Origin: Cytophagaceae bacterium
Lineage (GTDB): Bacteria; Bacteroidota; Bacteroidia; Cytophagales; Cytophagaceae
Reading direction: 5' to 3'
Assembly: GCA_021151805.1 (NCBI GenBank)
Contig: JAGKWN010000045.1
Coordinates: 1 to 30,756, forward strand
Length of the DNA: 30,756 nucleotides
Positions 15,263 through 22,970 of this stretch are shown here, piece by piece. A model generated the notes under the pieces. The model was given only the letters and a program-made list of their open reading frames with translations, was not told where the DNA came from and did not search any database. Numbering within the stretch: the stretch's first letter is position 1; the number at the start of each line of letters is the position of its first letter. A program made the translations under genes and the position numbers.

Positions 15263-17656
15263 TTAATAGCGCATACTCAGCACCGTTATTCCTGCGCCGC
15301 CGCTATCTATATGTTCATCATTCATGGCAACGATCTGTTTGTATTGCTTTAAATGATCACGCAACATTTTACGAAGTATCCCATCACCTTTCCCGTGTAA
15401 GATACGTGCTTCTTCAATACCCAGAATGAAGGCATCATTGATCCAGCGGTCTGTAAACGCAATAGCTTCTTCGGTGCGTTTACCACGCAGATCCAGTTGC
15501 ATCGAGAATACCTGATGCTTCTGTACAAGATCAACGCCACCTGTTTTAGGTTTACGTTCTTCTGTTTTTGACTTCAATTCTTTGGCTGAAGCACTGCTCA
15601 ATTCTGAAAAATGAACCGTAGCTTTCAAGTCGCCGATAAATATTTCTGCCAGTTTCCCTTTTACGGCTTCGATCTTACCTACTGCGCCGTTGCTGCGAAT
15701 CCGTACAATATCACCCGCCTTCCAATCGTAACGGATCGGTTCATTATCGGTCACACGCATTTCAGGTTCCAGTTCTTTTTCAATTGCCTTCCCTACTTCA
15801 CGTATTTCCTGACGATGCTTTTGTGCGCCATGTTTATCTTTTGCATTTGAAATGGAACGGATCAATTCTTCTGCCTTGCCGTCCGCCTTCTGTACGATAC
15901 GATACGCTTCTTCTTTTGCTTCAAGCATCATGCGCTTACGCTTCTCCTGAAACTCCACAAGCTTCTCTTCAAACTCTTTTGAAAGCTTTTCATGCTTTGC
16001 TTTCAGTTCTCTACCTGATATAATTTCCTGTTGCAGCGTGGTACGTTCGCGTTCAATATCTTTCAGCAAGGTCGACAAATCAACCTGTTCCTGATCCAGC
16101 TTCGTGCGCGCCTGATCAATCAATGATTTGGCAAGACCAGATTTTTCTGCAATCTCCAACGTAAATGAACTTCCTGGAACACCAATATCCAGGATGTACA
16201 AAGGAATTAGTTTATCTGTATCAAAACGCATGGAACCATTGATCAATCCATCGGTTTTAGATGCCAACGCTTTCAAGCCTGCATAATGGGTCGTAATAAT
16301 CCCCATCGACTTACGGTCATTTAATTTTTCAAGCGCAGCTTCAGCAATGGCTGAACCATACATTGGATCAGTTCCGCTACCGAATTCATCAATCAGTAAT
16401 AACGTTTTGTTATCTGCATGCTCCAGGAAGAATGTAAGATTTCTGATGTGCGAACTATAGGTGCTCAAATCATTATCCAATGATTGTGAATCACCAATAT
16501 CAATAAAGAAGTTTTCGAAAATACCTGAAATACTACCTTCATCTACCGGAATCAGCAAGCCACATTGCAGCATATACTGAAGCAGTCCAAGCGTCTTCAT
16601 GCAAACAGATTTACCGCCGGCATTGGGGCCAGACAAAAGCAAGATTCTATTTTGTTCATCTACCTGAATAGACAAAGGCATTACCTCTTTTTTAATTTTC
16701 TGATTCTTCAACCACAACAATGGATGTCGTGCATTTCTCCATTTAATCACCGGCCGCTTTTGTACTGCAGGCATCACGGCATGTACCGAATACGCGAAGG
16801 TTGCTTTTGCACGGATGAAATCAAACCAGCCCACCAATTGATTGGCATCAATCATTACTTCTGCAAACGGGCGGATATAATCCGTCAACTGCATCAGGAT
16901 ACGTACAATCTCTTTGCGTTCACGAATCTCAAGCTCCCGTACGCTGTTGTTGTAAGGCAAAAGAGAAATCGGTTCCATAAAAACGGTTTGCCCGGTGCCC
17001 GACTCATCGTGAATAATCCCCTGTACTTTACGTTTGTATTCTGCCAATACAGGTAGTACCAAACGCCCGGAGCGGATAGTTGCTTCAGTATCTTCAACGG
17101 TATAACCTTCTTTTTTGAATATACGCAGCAAGCGTTCAACTTCTTTGCGAAGTTTGATTTGTTCTTCCCGGTATTCTTCGCGGATCATGCGCAGCTCATC
17201 AGAGGCCGTATCGCGGATCACACCATGGTCATCAATCACACGATTGATTGATTTAAATAAAGACGAATCTATTTTAACCGTATTGGCACGCTCCTGCAAA
17301 CGTATATATTCTTCGGTTTCCGGTCTTTTGAAAAACGACTGACATGCAATCAGTGTAGTTAGAAACAATTTGCATTGCAGCAGCTCATCAATTTCCAAGT
17401 AGTTTCCCTGCACCTGTATTTTATGGGCAAGTAAAGTAATATCTACAAAATCACGGTCAGGAAATACTGATCCCGATTCGATGATTTTTTTGAATTCGTC
17501 TGTTTCCTGCAGTTCTTTTTCAATAGTAGCAACATCATAGGAAGGAGTCAGTTCATCAAGCATTTTTATTGCTGCTAGTCCTTTACACGTTGCTTTCAGT
17601 AATTCACGGATTTGGTCAAACCCAATTTTACTCTCCAGGTCGGATGGATAAATCAT
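15263..17656 (-). CDS. mutS2: MutS2-family ATPase/endonuclease with C-terminal Smr domain
   Basis: The 797-residue protein has the MutS2 layout: MutS core helices, ATPase domain with Walker A SGPNAGGKS (residues 342-350) and Walker B LLLIDEFGSGTDP (about 419-431), a long charged coiled coil (about 515-640), a KOW-like region (DWKAGDIVRIRSNGAVGKIEAV starts near 660; longer than shown here only by a few residues) and a Smr nuclease domain (719-797) with LDLRG (721-725) and HGKGDG (754-759). Members suppress homologous recombination or, in some bacteria, rescue collided ribosomes. It lacks the mismatch-recognition domain of MutS1. All key motifs look intact. It stands alone between the exporter operon and the divergent sigma gene. 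Confidence 0.93.
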   Translation of the reverse strand: MIYPSDLESKIGFDQIRELLKATCKGLAAIKMLDELTPSYDVATIEKELQETDEFKKIIESGSVFPDRDFVDITLLAHKIQVQGNYLEIDELLQCKLFLTTLIACQSFFKRPETEEYIRLQERANTVKIDSSLFKSINRVIDDHGVIRDTASDELRMIREEYREEQIKLRKEVERLLRIFKKEGYTVEDTEATIRSGRLVLPVLAEYKRKVQGIIHDESGTGQTVFMEPISLLPYNNSVRELEIRERKEIVRILMQLTDYIRPFAEVMIDANQLVGWFDFIRAKATFAYSVHAVMPAVQKRPVIKWRNARHPLLWLKNQKIKKEVMPLSIQVDEQNRILLLSGPNAGGKSVCMKTLGLLQYMLQCGLLIPVDEGSISGIFENFFIDIGDSQSLDNDLSTYSSHIRNLTFFLEHADNKTLLLIDEFGSGTDPMYGSAIAEAALEKLNDRKSMGIITTHYAGLKALASKTDGLINGSMRFDTDKLIPLYILDIGVPGSSFTLEIAEKSGLAKSLIDQARTKLDQEQVDLSTLLKDIERERTTLQQEIISGRELKAKHEKLSKEFEEKLVEFQEKRKRMMLEAKEEAYRIVQKADGKAEELIRSISNAKDKHGAQKHRQEIREVGKAIEKELEPEMRVTDNEPIRYDWKAGDIVRIRSNGAVGKIEAVKGKLAEIFIGDLKATVHFSELSSASAKELKSKTEERKPKTGGVDLVQKHQVFSMQLDLRGKRTEEAIAFTDRWINDAFILGIEEARILHGKGDGILRKMLRDHLKQYKQIVAMNDEHIDSGGAGITVLSMRY

Positions 17657-17682
17657 TCAATTTCGATTAGTGTGTCGTAGTA

Positions 17683-17690
17683 CAAAATTA
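17683..17690 (-). promoter_or_regulatory. Candidate -7 element for mutS2
   Basis: Read on the minus strand this is TAATTTTG, an exact TAnnTTTG match, 26 bases before the mutS2 ATG. The -33 region is weak (TGG rather than TTG at the 19-base distance). Confidence 0.4.
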
Positions 17691-17725
17691 CAACAAAGTC
17701 CTTTGGTAACCCACAGTCTTTTAGC

Positions 17726-17753
17726 TTGAAAACAGATTTTTTTTGTATCTTTT
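17726..17753 (+). promoter_or_regulatory. Candidate promoter for the ECF sigma gene
   Basis: TTG (17726-17728) and TATCTTTT (17746-17753, one mismatch to TAnnTTTG) are separated by 17 bases, placing a start site near 17760, about 15 bases before the proposed TTG start codon. Confidence 0.4.
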
Positions 17754-17774
17754 CCATGTTTTCGCATTATACTA

Positions 17775-18365
17775 TTGACCTTGGAATCTAAATATCATAA
17801 AAAACCCGAAGAAATTGAGGAAGAACTGCATTGGATACAGAAAGCCAAGCAAAATCCCCAACACTTTGCCGTGCTGTATGAGAAATATTATAAGACCATA
17901 TTTCTGTACCTGTTCCGCAAAGTAAACGACATGGATATTGCCGGCGATCTTTGTTCTGAAGTATTTTCCAAAGCCCTGTCTACTATTCATTCTTATGAAT
18001 ATAAAGGGGTGCCTTATTCTGCATGGCTTTACCGCATTGCCGCGAATGAAGCAAACATGCATTTCAGAAAATCCAATAAGCGAGAAACCATCTGCATTGA
18101 CGACACCAGTATTCATTTGCTCAATGAAGACCTGCAGGAAACCAATGATGAAAATGTATACATAAAATTCCTTCCTCAATGCATGGAGAAACTCAAGCCA
18201 GACGAAGTGGTTTTAATACAGTGGAGGTTCTTTGAAAACAAGGCATTTAAAGAAGTCGGTGAAATTATGAATATGACCGAAAACAATGCTAAAGTTAAAA
18301 CATACCGCATCCTCGAGAAAATTCGCAAATGGATGTTGGAAATGAAAGGAAAAAACAATGAGTAA
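17775..18365 (+). CDS. ECF-type RNA polymerase sigma factor
   Basis: The 196-residue protein has sigma region 2 (LYEKYYKTIFLYLFRKVNDM and DIAGDLCSEVFSKAL, near residues 34-68), the AWLYRIAANEA segment that contacts the -10 DNA in this family, and region 4 with a helix-turn-helix (ENKAFKEVGEIMNMTENNAKVKTYR). It lacks regions 1 and 3, as in the ECF group. No ATG fits: the start is probably TTG at 17775 or TTG at 17781. It overlaps the next gene by 8 bases (ATGAGTAA), where an anti-sigma factor would be expected; instead a membrane protein with a TonB-like C-terminus is found. Confidence 0.88.
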   Translation: MTLESKYHKKPEEIEEELHWIQKAKQNPQHFAVLYEKYYKTIFLYLFRKVNDMDIAGDLCSEVFSKALSTIHSYEYKGVPYSAWLYRIAANEANMHFRKSNKRETICIDDTSIHLLNEDLQETNDENVYIKFLPQCMEKLKPDEVVLIQWRFFENKAFKEVGEIMNMTENNAKVKTYRILEKIRKWMLEMKGKNNE

Positions 18366-19101
18366 ATACGATATACATAAAAACAAAGAGTTACCTAGCG
18401 ACGACGAAATCAATAAATATAAAAACTTCGACAAGGTAATGAAGAAGGCTGCTATATATGATTATAAGCAAGCGACAAAACCCATTTACAAAAATGTTAA
18501 AGTTCTTAGTCTGATTGCTGTACTAGTGGCCCTGGGCCTGATCTTCCTGTTTGAAAACATGGATCAGGATGAAGAAACAAAACAAATAAAAGGTCAGACA
18601 GATTCCGTACAGATCAAAAAGAGTATTCCTGAAAAAGATACTATGCATACGCAATCTACCGTTGCACCTGTAATAAATCCTGTTCAAGCAGCCCACACAA
18701 CTTCAGGATCTGCAACCACACAAACAAGCATTCAGGAAGAACAAACGCAGGCAACTCCAACGGCTGCAAGTCATACAACTTCAACGGTTGTGTTGGAAAA
18801 TACCACGGCTCATTTTCCTGGTGGTGAAGACGCATTAAAAAGTTATCTAGAAAAAAATATTAAATATCCGTACAATGCAGTTGAATCGCCCTATTCAGGC
18901 AAAGTTGAGGTAGATCTTGTCATAGAAAAAACCGGCAAAGTTGGTACGTACACCATTTATAGCAGTCCCAATGCGGCGATCAGCAATGAAATAAACCGGG
19001 TAATAAAATCCATGCCGGATTGGAAACCGGCCATTAAAAACAACACCGCGGTTGCAACAACTGTTACCGTTTATTTTCCTTTCAAATATATCGGGGAATA
19101 A
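18358..19101 (+). CDS. Membrane protein with TonB-like C-terminal domain, in anti-sigma position
   Basis: The 247-residue protein has about 48 charged cytosolic residues, one membrane helix (about 48-66, VLSLIAVLVALGLIFLFEN), a long Thr/Gln/Ser-rich periplasmic linker (about 70-150) and a TonB-type C-terminal domain (about 152-247) with YSGKVEVDLVIEKTGKV and MPDWKPAIKNN. A TonB domain normally binds outer-membrane receptors and pulls on them using ExbB/ExbD energy. Here the position directly after, and overlapping, an ECF sigma gene suggests it may sequester the sigma factor through its short N-terminus and sense the envelope through the TonB-like part. That link is inference; the N-terminus has no recognisable zinc-type anti-sigma motif. 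Confidence 0.8.
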   Translation: MSKYDIHKNKELPSDDEINKYKNFDKVMKKAAIYDYKQATKPIYKNVKVLSLIAVLVALGLIFLFENMDQDEETKQIKGQTDSVQIKKSIPEKDTMHTQSTVAPVINPVQAAHTTSGSATTQTSIQEEQTQATPTAASHTTSTVVLENTTAHFPGGEDALKSYLEKNIKYPYNAVESPYSGKVEVDLVIEKTGKVGTYTIYSSPNAAISNEINRVIKSMPDWKPAIKNNTAVATTVTVYFPFKYIGE

Positions 19102-19105
19102 ACCG

Positions 19106-19486
19106 TTAATTCAATTTCCCGCTGGCTTCCTTCACACTTATGCTATCCACAACGATTTCATAAATGTGATTTAACTCGTCTGAGTGTTTACTGTAATAGT
19201 CGTAGCTGTTTTTAAACTGTTGCTCTGTTACATGGTGCTCTTTAAAAATCTCATCTTTGTAATAGGCGTACAGCACCAAAGATGAATCTCTGTTGAAATT
19301 TTTTAATGACAATGCTGATTCTGTAATATGTACATCAATCAGAATGCCAACCATCTCTTTCTCCGAAAGCAAGTCTGCCGGTTTCTGATCCAATGCAGCT
19401 TCGGGCGTTGAAGTACAGGATAAAAGCAGTGTCAGTGCTGCAAGAATTATGGTCGTAAAGTGTGTCAAAGCCTTAGATTTATTCAC
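19106..19486 (-). CDS. DUF4296-like lipoprotein
   Basis: The 126-residue product starts at a GTG and has a lipoprotein signal ending LTLLLSC (Cys24). After it come MVGILIDVHITESAL and TEQQFKNSYDYYSKHSDELN, matching the DUF4296 pattern of Bacteroidota lipoproteins of unknown role. It converges with the TonB-like gene with only 4 bases between the stop codons, so no separate terminator fits between them; a weak hairpin (about 19090-19123) may serve. It diverges from the DUF58 gene across 39 bases. Confidence 0.8.
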   Translation of the reverse strand: MNKSKALTHFTTIILAALTLLLSCTSTPEAALDQKPADLLSEKEMVGILIDVHITESALSLKNFNRDSSLVLYAYYKDEIFKEHHVTEQQFKNSYDYYSKHSDELNHIYEIVVDSISVKEASGKLN

Positions 19487-19525
19487 GGAAATTAGTTTTT
19501 TTATTGTATTTTTAAAACTGTTCTT

Positions 19526-20416
19526 ATGAAAGTCTCATTAAAAGATATTATCCGCAAGTTACGTAAATATGAGGTACGAATCCGCAAGGCCGTTCACTCC
19601 CATATGCACGGCAACTACAAATCCATCTTCAAGGGTTCTGGGATAGAATTTTCAGATCTTCGTGAGTACCAGTATGGCGATGATATCCGGACGATCGACT
19701 GGAATGTTACGGCAAAAGGCCATGGTTCTTATGTGCGTCTTTTTCAGGAAGATAAAGAACAGCACATCATATTTCTTGTCGATGTAAGCGCCTCTCTGAA
19801 TATTGGCAAAGACAATCAAACCAAATTCGATATTATTAAAGAAATAGCTGGAGTTTTAATGCTATCGGCCGTTAAAGAGGGTTCTGAGATAGGTTTGGTT
19901 TGTTATTCTGATAAGAAAGAACTTTACATTGCGCCGGACAAAGGGATCAAACATGCTTATTACCTGATCAGTAAACTTTTCAATCTGGAAAGCGAATCTG
20001 CGCTTACAGATTTGAACAAAGCCACTCAATATACGCTGTCAATCCTGAAACGTAAAAGCATCGTCATTGTACTGTCAGATTTTATAGATGAGAACTATGA
20101 TAAAAACCTGATCAGTTTAAGTAAGAAACATGATCTGGTTTTAATCCAGATACAAGATACCAGAGAAATTCACCTGCCTTCCATGGGCATCATTCCGCTT
20201 GTTGATACAGAAACCAATAAGACCATCTGGGTAAACTCTTCCTCCAAAACATTCAGGGCGAATATGGAGAAGCGCCAGCGAGTGATCCAGACGAAACTGG
20301 AGAACTTCAGTAAATCGTATGAGTCGAATTACACCTGTATTAAGACCCACGAAGATTATATCATTAAACTTGTTGAACTGTTCAGAGTTCGAAACTTCCA
20401 TAAGAAAAGTGCATAA
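19526..20416 (+). CDS. DUF58 domain protein (VWA-like)
   Basis: The 296-residue cytosolic protein shows the DUF58 signature GIEFSDLREYQYGDDIRTID (residues 39-58) followed by WNVTA, and a MIDAS-like DVSAS motif (Asp86, Ser88, Ser90) inside a Rossmann-like VWA fold. In Bacteroidota and others DUF58 proteins are encoded with MoxR ATPases and Bat proteins, a module tied to aerotolerance or envelope stress with unclear biochemistry. The usual MoxR gene is not upstream here. The next gene overlaps it by 8 bases (GTGCATAA). Confidence 0.9.
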   Translation: MKVSLKDIIRKLRKYEVRIRKAVHSHMHGNYKSIFKGSGIEFSDLREYQYGDDIRTIDWNVTAKGHGSYVRLFQEDKEQHIIFLVDVSASLNIGKDNQTKFDIIKEIAGVLMLSAVKEGSEIGLVCYSDKKELYIAPDKGIKHAYYLISKLFNLESESALTDLNKATQYTLSILKRKSIVIVLSDFIDENYDKNLISLSKKHDLVLIQIQDTREIHLPSMGIIPLVDTETNKTIWVNSSSKTFRANMEKRQRVIQTKLENFSKSYESNYTCIKTHEDYIIKLVELFRVRNFHKKSA

Positions 20417-21299
20417 GTTGTTTCTCCTACTCTTCAGTTTTATTACCCTAACCTCGGTTGCACAAACTGACACGAGTCATTATGTGCGCGGAAGCTTTAT
20501 TGAAGACAGCTTACACATTGGCGAGAATATTCATTTTACCTTAAGTGCCAAATATCCCAAAGATCAGATCGCTATTTTTCCTGATTCAAGCTCACACTAT
20601 TTTCCATTTGAATACATCAATAAAAAATATGTACCCACCCGTACAGACTCTTTGTTTGCCTACGACAGCGTGATTTATGTACTTGCCAGCTACGAAGTGA
20701 TCAATAAACAATTCTTATCTGTTCCGGTAAAATTTATTTTTCAGAAGGATACACAAACCTTGTATTCGATAAAAGATAGTATGCTCTTAAAAAGGCTGGT
20801 GACAGAGCAATCTGAGCGGGATGTAAAAGCCGACGCTGTATTGATAGCTACTCCTGAAGAATTTAATTATCCGTATTTGATCGCAATCATAGCATCCGGC
20901 TTAACCATACTGTTCCTCCTCTATAAAATGTTTGGGGATATTTTATTAACCCGTTACAGATTATTCATTTTAAGAAGGGCGCATAATAAATTCATCAAGC
21001 ACTATGATGATCTTGTAAAAGAATTCAATGATACAAATGAACTGCGCCTTGTTGAACAGATTATTACAAGCTGGAAAAATTATTTAACCCGTTTGGAAGA
21101 TATTCCGATCAACACCTATACCACTAAAGAACTGATTCATTTATTCGAACAGGAAGAACTGGAGTCTACCTTACAATCCATAGACCGGAATGTTTACGGA
21201 GGAATGATCACTACAGACATCAGCGATTCGCTGCAAGTGATAAAACGTTTTACGCACAGAAGATTTCAAACCAGAAGAAGATATTTAACAGGTGGATAA
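20409..21299 (+). CDS. BatD-like membrane protein
   Basis: The GTG at 20409, overlapping the DUF58 stop by 8 bases, starts a signal peptide (VHKLFLLLFSFITLTSVAQ, with the first residue read as Met); an apparent longer frame from 20319 lies inside the DUF58 gene. The 296-residue product has a periplasmic beta-rich region with SFIEDSLHIGENIHFTL, a membrane helix (about residues 156-175, YLIAIIASGLTILFLLY) and a cytosolic helical tail of about 115 residues ending RRFQTRRRYLTGG. Topology and gene order fit BatD-type proteins, although it is shorter than many BatDs and similarity is by layout only. It overlaps the VWA gene by 8 bases. Confidence 0.65.
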   Translation: MHKLFLLLFSFITLTSVAQTDTSHYVRGSFIEDSLHIGENIHFTLSAKYPKDQIAIFPDSSSHYFPFEYINKKYVPTRTDSLFAYDSVIYVLASYEVINKQFLSVPVKFIFQKDTQTLYSIKDSMLLKRLVTEQSERDVKADAVLIATPEEFNYPYLIAIIASGLTILFLLYKMFGDILLTRYRLFILRRAHNKFIKHYDDLVKEFNDTNELRLVEQIITSWKNYLTRLEDIPINTYTTKELIHLFEQEELESTLQSIDRNVYGGMITTDISDSLQVIKRFTHRRFQTRRRYLTGG

Positions 21300-22347
21300 T
21301 TTTCAATACGATATTAACCAATGGTATTACCTGCACTACTGGCTCAAACCGGAAGTGCTGAAAAGTTATATCTGGGAAAATCCTACTTATCTTTACGGGA
21401 TAGCTGCTACACCACTCCTATTGGTTTTACGCTGGCTGTTTTATTACCGGTTCAGAAAAAAATACAAAGTCGCACTTAACAAAAGAGAAACGAAATCCAT
21501 TAACCTGATCCAGATTCTTCGTTTCATTCCGTTAAGCTTATTACTTATTTCAATTTCATTCATTCTCATAGGCCTTGCCCGACCGCAGAAGAGCAATGAA
21601 ACTAATACCCAATATACCGAAGGGATAAATATTGTTTTCGCTATGGACATTTCCGAATCCATGAAGATCACTGATATTCACCCCAGCCGTTTTGAAGCAG
21701 CCAAACAGATTTGCATCGACATCATTAATAAACGTAAAGACGACCGCATCGGCATTGTTGTGTTTTCAGGTGAAGCAATCACCCTCTCCCCGCTTACCAA
21801 TGACTACGCGCTTTTGCGCACCAATCTGAATGAGCTTAAACAAAATAAAGCATTGGAATCGGGTACGGCCATTGGAACGGCATTGGGAACGGCTATCAAC
21901 AGATTGAAAAAAACACCTACCCAGGAACGGATCATTATTCTGATCAGCGATGGTGAAAATACCTCCGGCCTGATGGACCCCATGACAGCTGCAGACTTAT
22001 GCGTGGACTATAATATTAAAATCTATTGTATTGGTTTAGGTAAAGACGGAACACATCAATTCAAAGATGATGATGGCACCATTCAATATGTTGAAAGTAA
22101 GCTGGATGAGAATACATTAAAAAACATTTCATCTGTTACCAAAGGAAAGTTTTACAGGGCCTACGATAAAAAAAGCCTGAAGAACATTATTGAAACGATC
22201 GATCAATTAGAGAAAAATAAGATCGTAAAATTACAATACAATGATATTAAGGACTTCTACTACATCTATGTTAAGTGGGCTGTAGTGTTTTTCTTATTAT
22301 GGACACTAACACGAATTACTTTTTTAAATAATTTCCTGGAAGATTAA
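21292..22347 (+). CDS. BatA-like VWA-domain membrane protein
   Basis: The 351-residue protein starts at GTG 21292 inside the BatD-like stop. Two N-terminal helices (about 33-52 and 75-95) precede a VWA domain with a complete MIDAS: DISES (Asp119, Ser121, Ser123), Thr192 in SGTAIGT, and Asp220 in LISDGENT. A third helix closes the C-terminus (about 322-340). This is the BatA/BatB layout, where the metal-binding VWA domain faces the cytosol or periplasm depending on topology and binds protein partners. A second VWA protein (BatB), usually next, is missing; a SET-domain gene follows after 16 bases. Confidence 0.9.
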   Translation: MDNFQYDINQWYYLHYWLKPEVLKSYIWENPTYLYGIAATPLLLVLRWLFYYRFRKKYKVALNKRETKSINLIQILRFIPLSLLLISISFILIGLARPQKSNETNTQYTEGINIVFAMDISESMKITDIHPSRFEAAKQICIDIINKRKDDRIGIVVFSGEAITLSPLTNDYALLRTNLNELKQNKALESGTAIGTALGTAINRLKKTPTQERIIILISDGENTSGLMDPMTAADLCVDYNIKIYCIGLGKDGTHQFKDDDGTIQYVESKLDENTLKNISSVTKGKFYRAYDKKSLKNIIETIDQLEKNKIVKLQYNDIKDFYYIYVKWAVVFFLLWTLTRITFLNNFLED

Positions 22348-22363
22348 CATTTATAATTTTATT

Positions 22364-22789
22364 GTGCCTGATTCAATAGATGCCCCTGAAAAAGACTATT
22401 TATATATCAAAACTTCACAGCTACCTAACGCTGGAAAAGGTTTATATACATCAATAGATATTTTTAAAGATGAGATTATCGCTACATTTAAAGGAAAACG
22501 TTTATCCAATACTAAAGCAGCCCGTATCGCAAAGGAAAATAAAAACGGATATTTTATAAATATGCTGGACGGAAGCATTTTAGATTCTAAGAATGTACAT
22601 TGCTTTGCGAAATATGCTAACGATCCCCAAGGTCTTAAGAAAACTTCATTTTCATATAATGCAGAGATAAGCCTTGATGATGATGAACAAGTATGTTTGA
22701 TCGCTACAAAACAAATAAAATCAGAAGAAGAAATTTTCTGTAGCTATGGAAAAAAATATTGGCAATCATTCAAAAAAAACAACCGGTAA
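22364..22789 (+). CDS. Small SET-domain protein (putative protein-lysine methyltransferase)
   Basis: The 141-residue protein starts at GTG 22364. SET hallmarks are visible in order: NAGKGLYT (about residues 22-29) for the SAM-binding GxG, CFAKYANDPQG (80-90) in place of the NHS motif with its Asn86, SFSYNAEI (95-102), and EEEIFCSYGKKYW (121-133) with the terminal tyrosine. Eukaryotic SET proteins methylate lysine with SAM; bacterial free-living examples have few known targets. The NHS triplet is altered (KYAND), so activity is not certain. It follows the Bat-type genes by 16 bases and probably shares their transcript. Confidence 0.82.
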   Translation: MPDSIDAPEKDYLYIKTSQLPNAGKGLYTSIDIFKDEIIATFKGKRLSNTKAARIAKENKNGYFINMLDGSILDSKNVHCFAKYANDPQGLKKTSFSYNAEISLDDDEQVCLIATKQIKSEEEIFCSYGKKYWQSFKKNNR

Positions 22790-22882
22790 GCCCAAGCCGT
22801 TAATTGCAGGAATCATTTTTGCTTGAAACCGCAACTCTATAATCCATTGATTCTTCGCCAAAATCATTCATTTGGTCTATTT

Positions 22883-22908
22883 ATTTATATAAATCGCTTT
22901 ATATAAAG
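22883..22908. promoter_or_regulatory. Tandem 12-bp palindromes upstream of the RND operon
   Basis: ATTTATATAAAT (22883-22894) and CTTTATATAAAG (22897-22908) are each perfect palindromes centred 14 bases apart, within the 181-base gap before the RND adaptor gene. This looks like a paired operator, but AT-rich DNA gives such words by chance. I see no good TAnnTTTG promoter in the rest of the gap. Confidence 0.4.
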
Positions 22909-22970
22909 TAAATTCATCCCGTAAAACTCTTTTCAAAGTACTGCATCGCCCGGTAATAAAATTATTATCT

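Noticed and set aside
16565..17056. Plus-strand gene opposite mutS2
   Set aside because: Composition is that of an antisense shadow (His, Gln and Arg rich) and the mutS2 frame is fully intact with all motifs.
20319..20408. Longer start for the BatD-like gene
   Set aside because: It overlaps the DUF58 gene by about 100 bases, whereas the GTG at 20409 directly begins a signal peptide.
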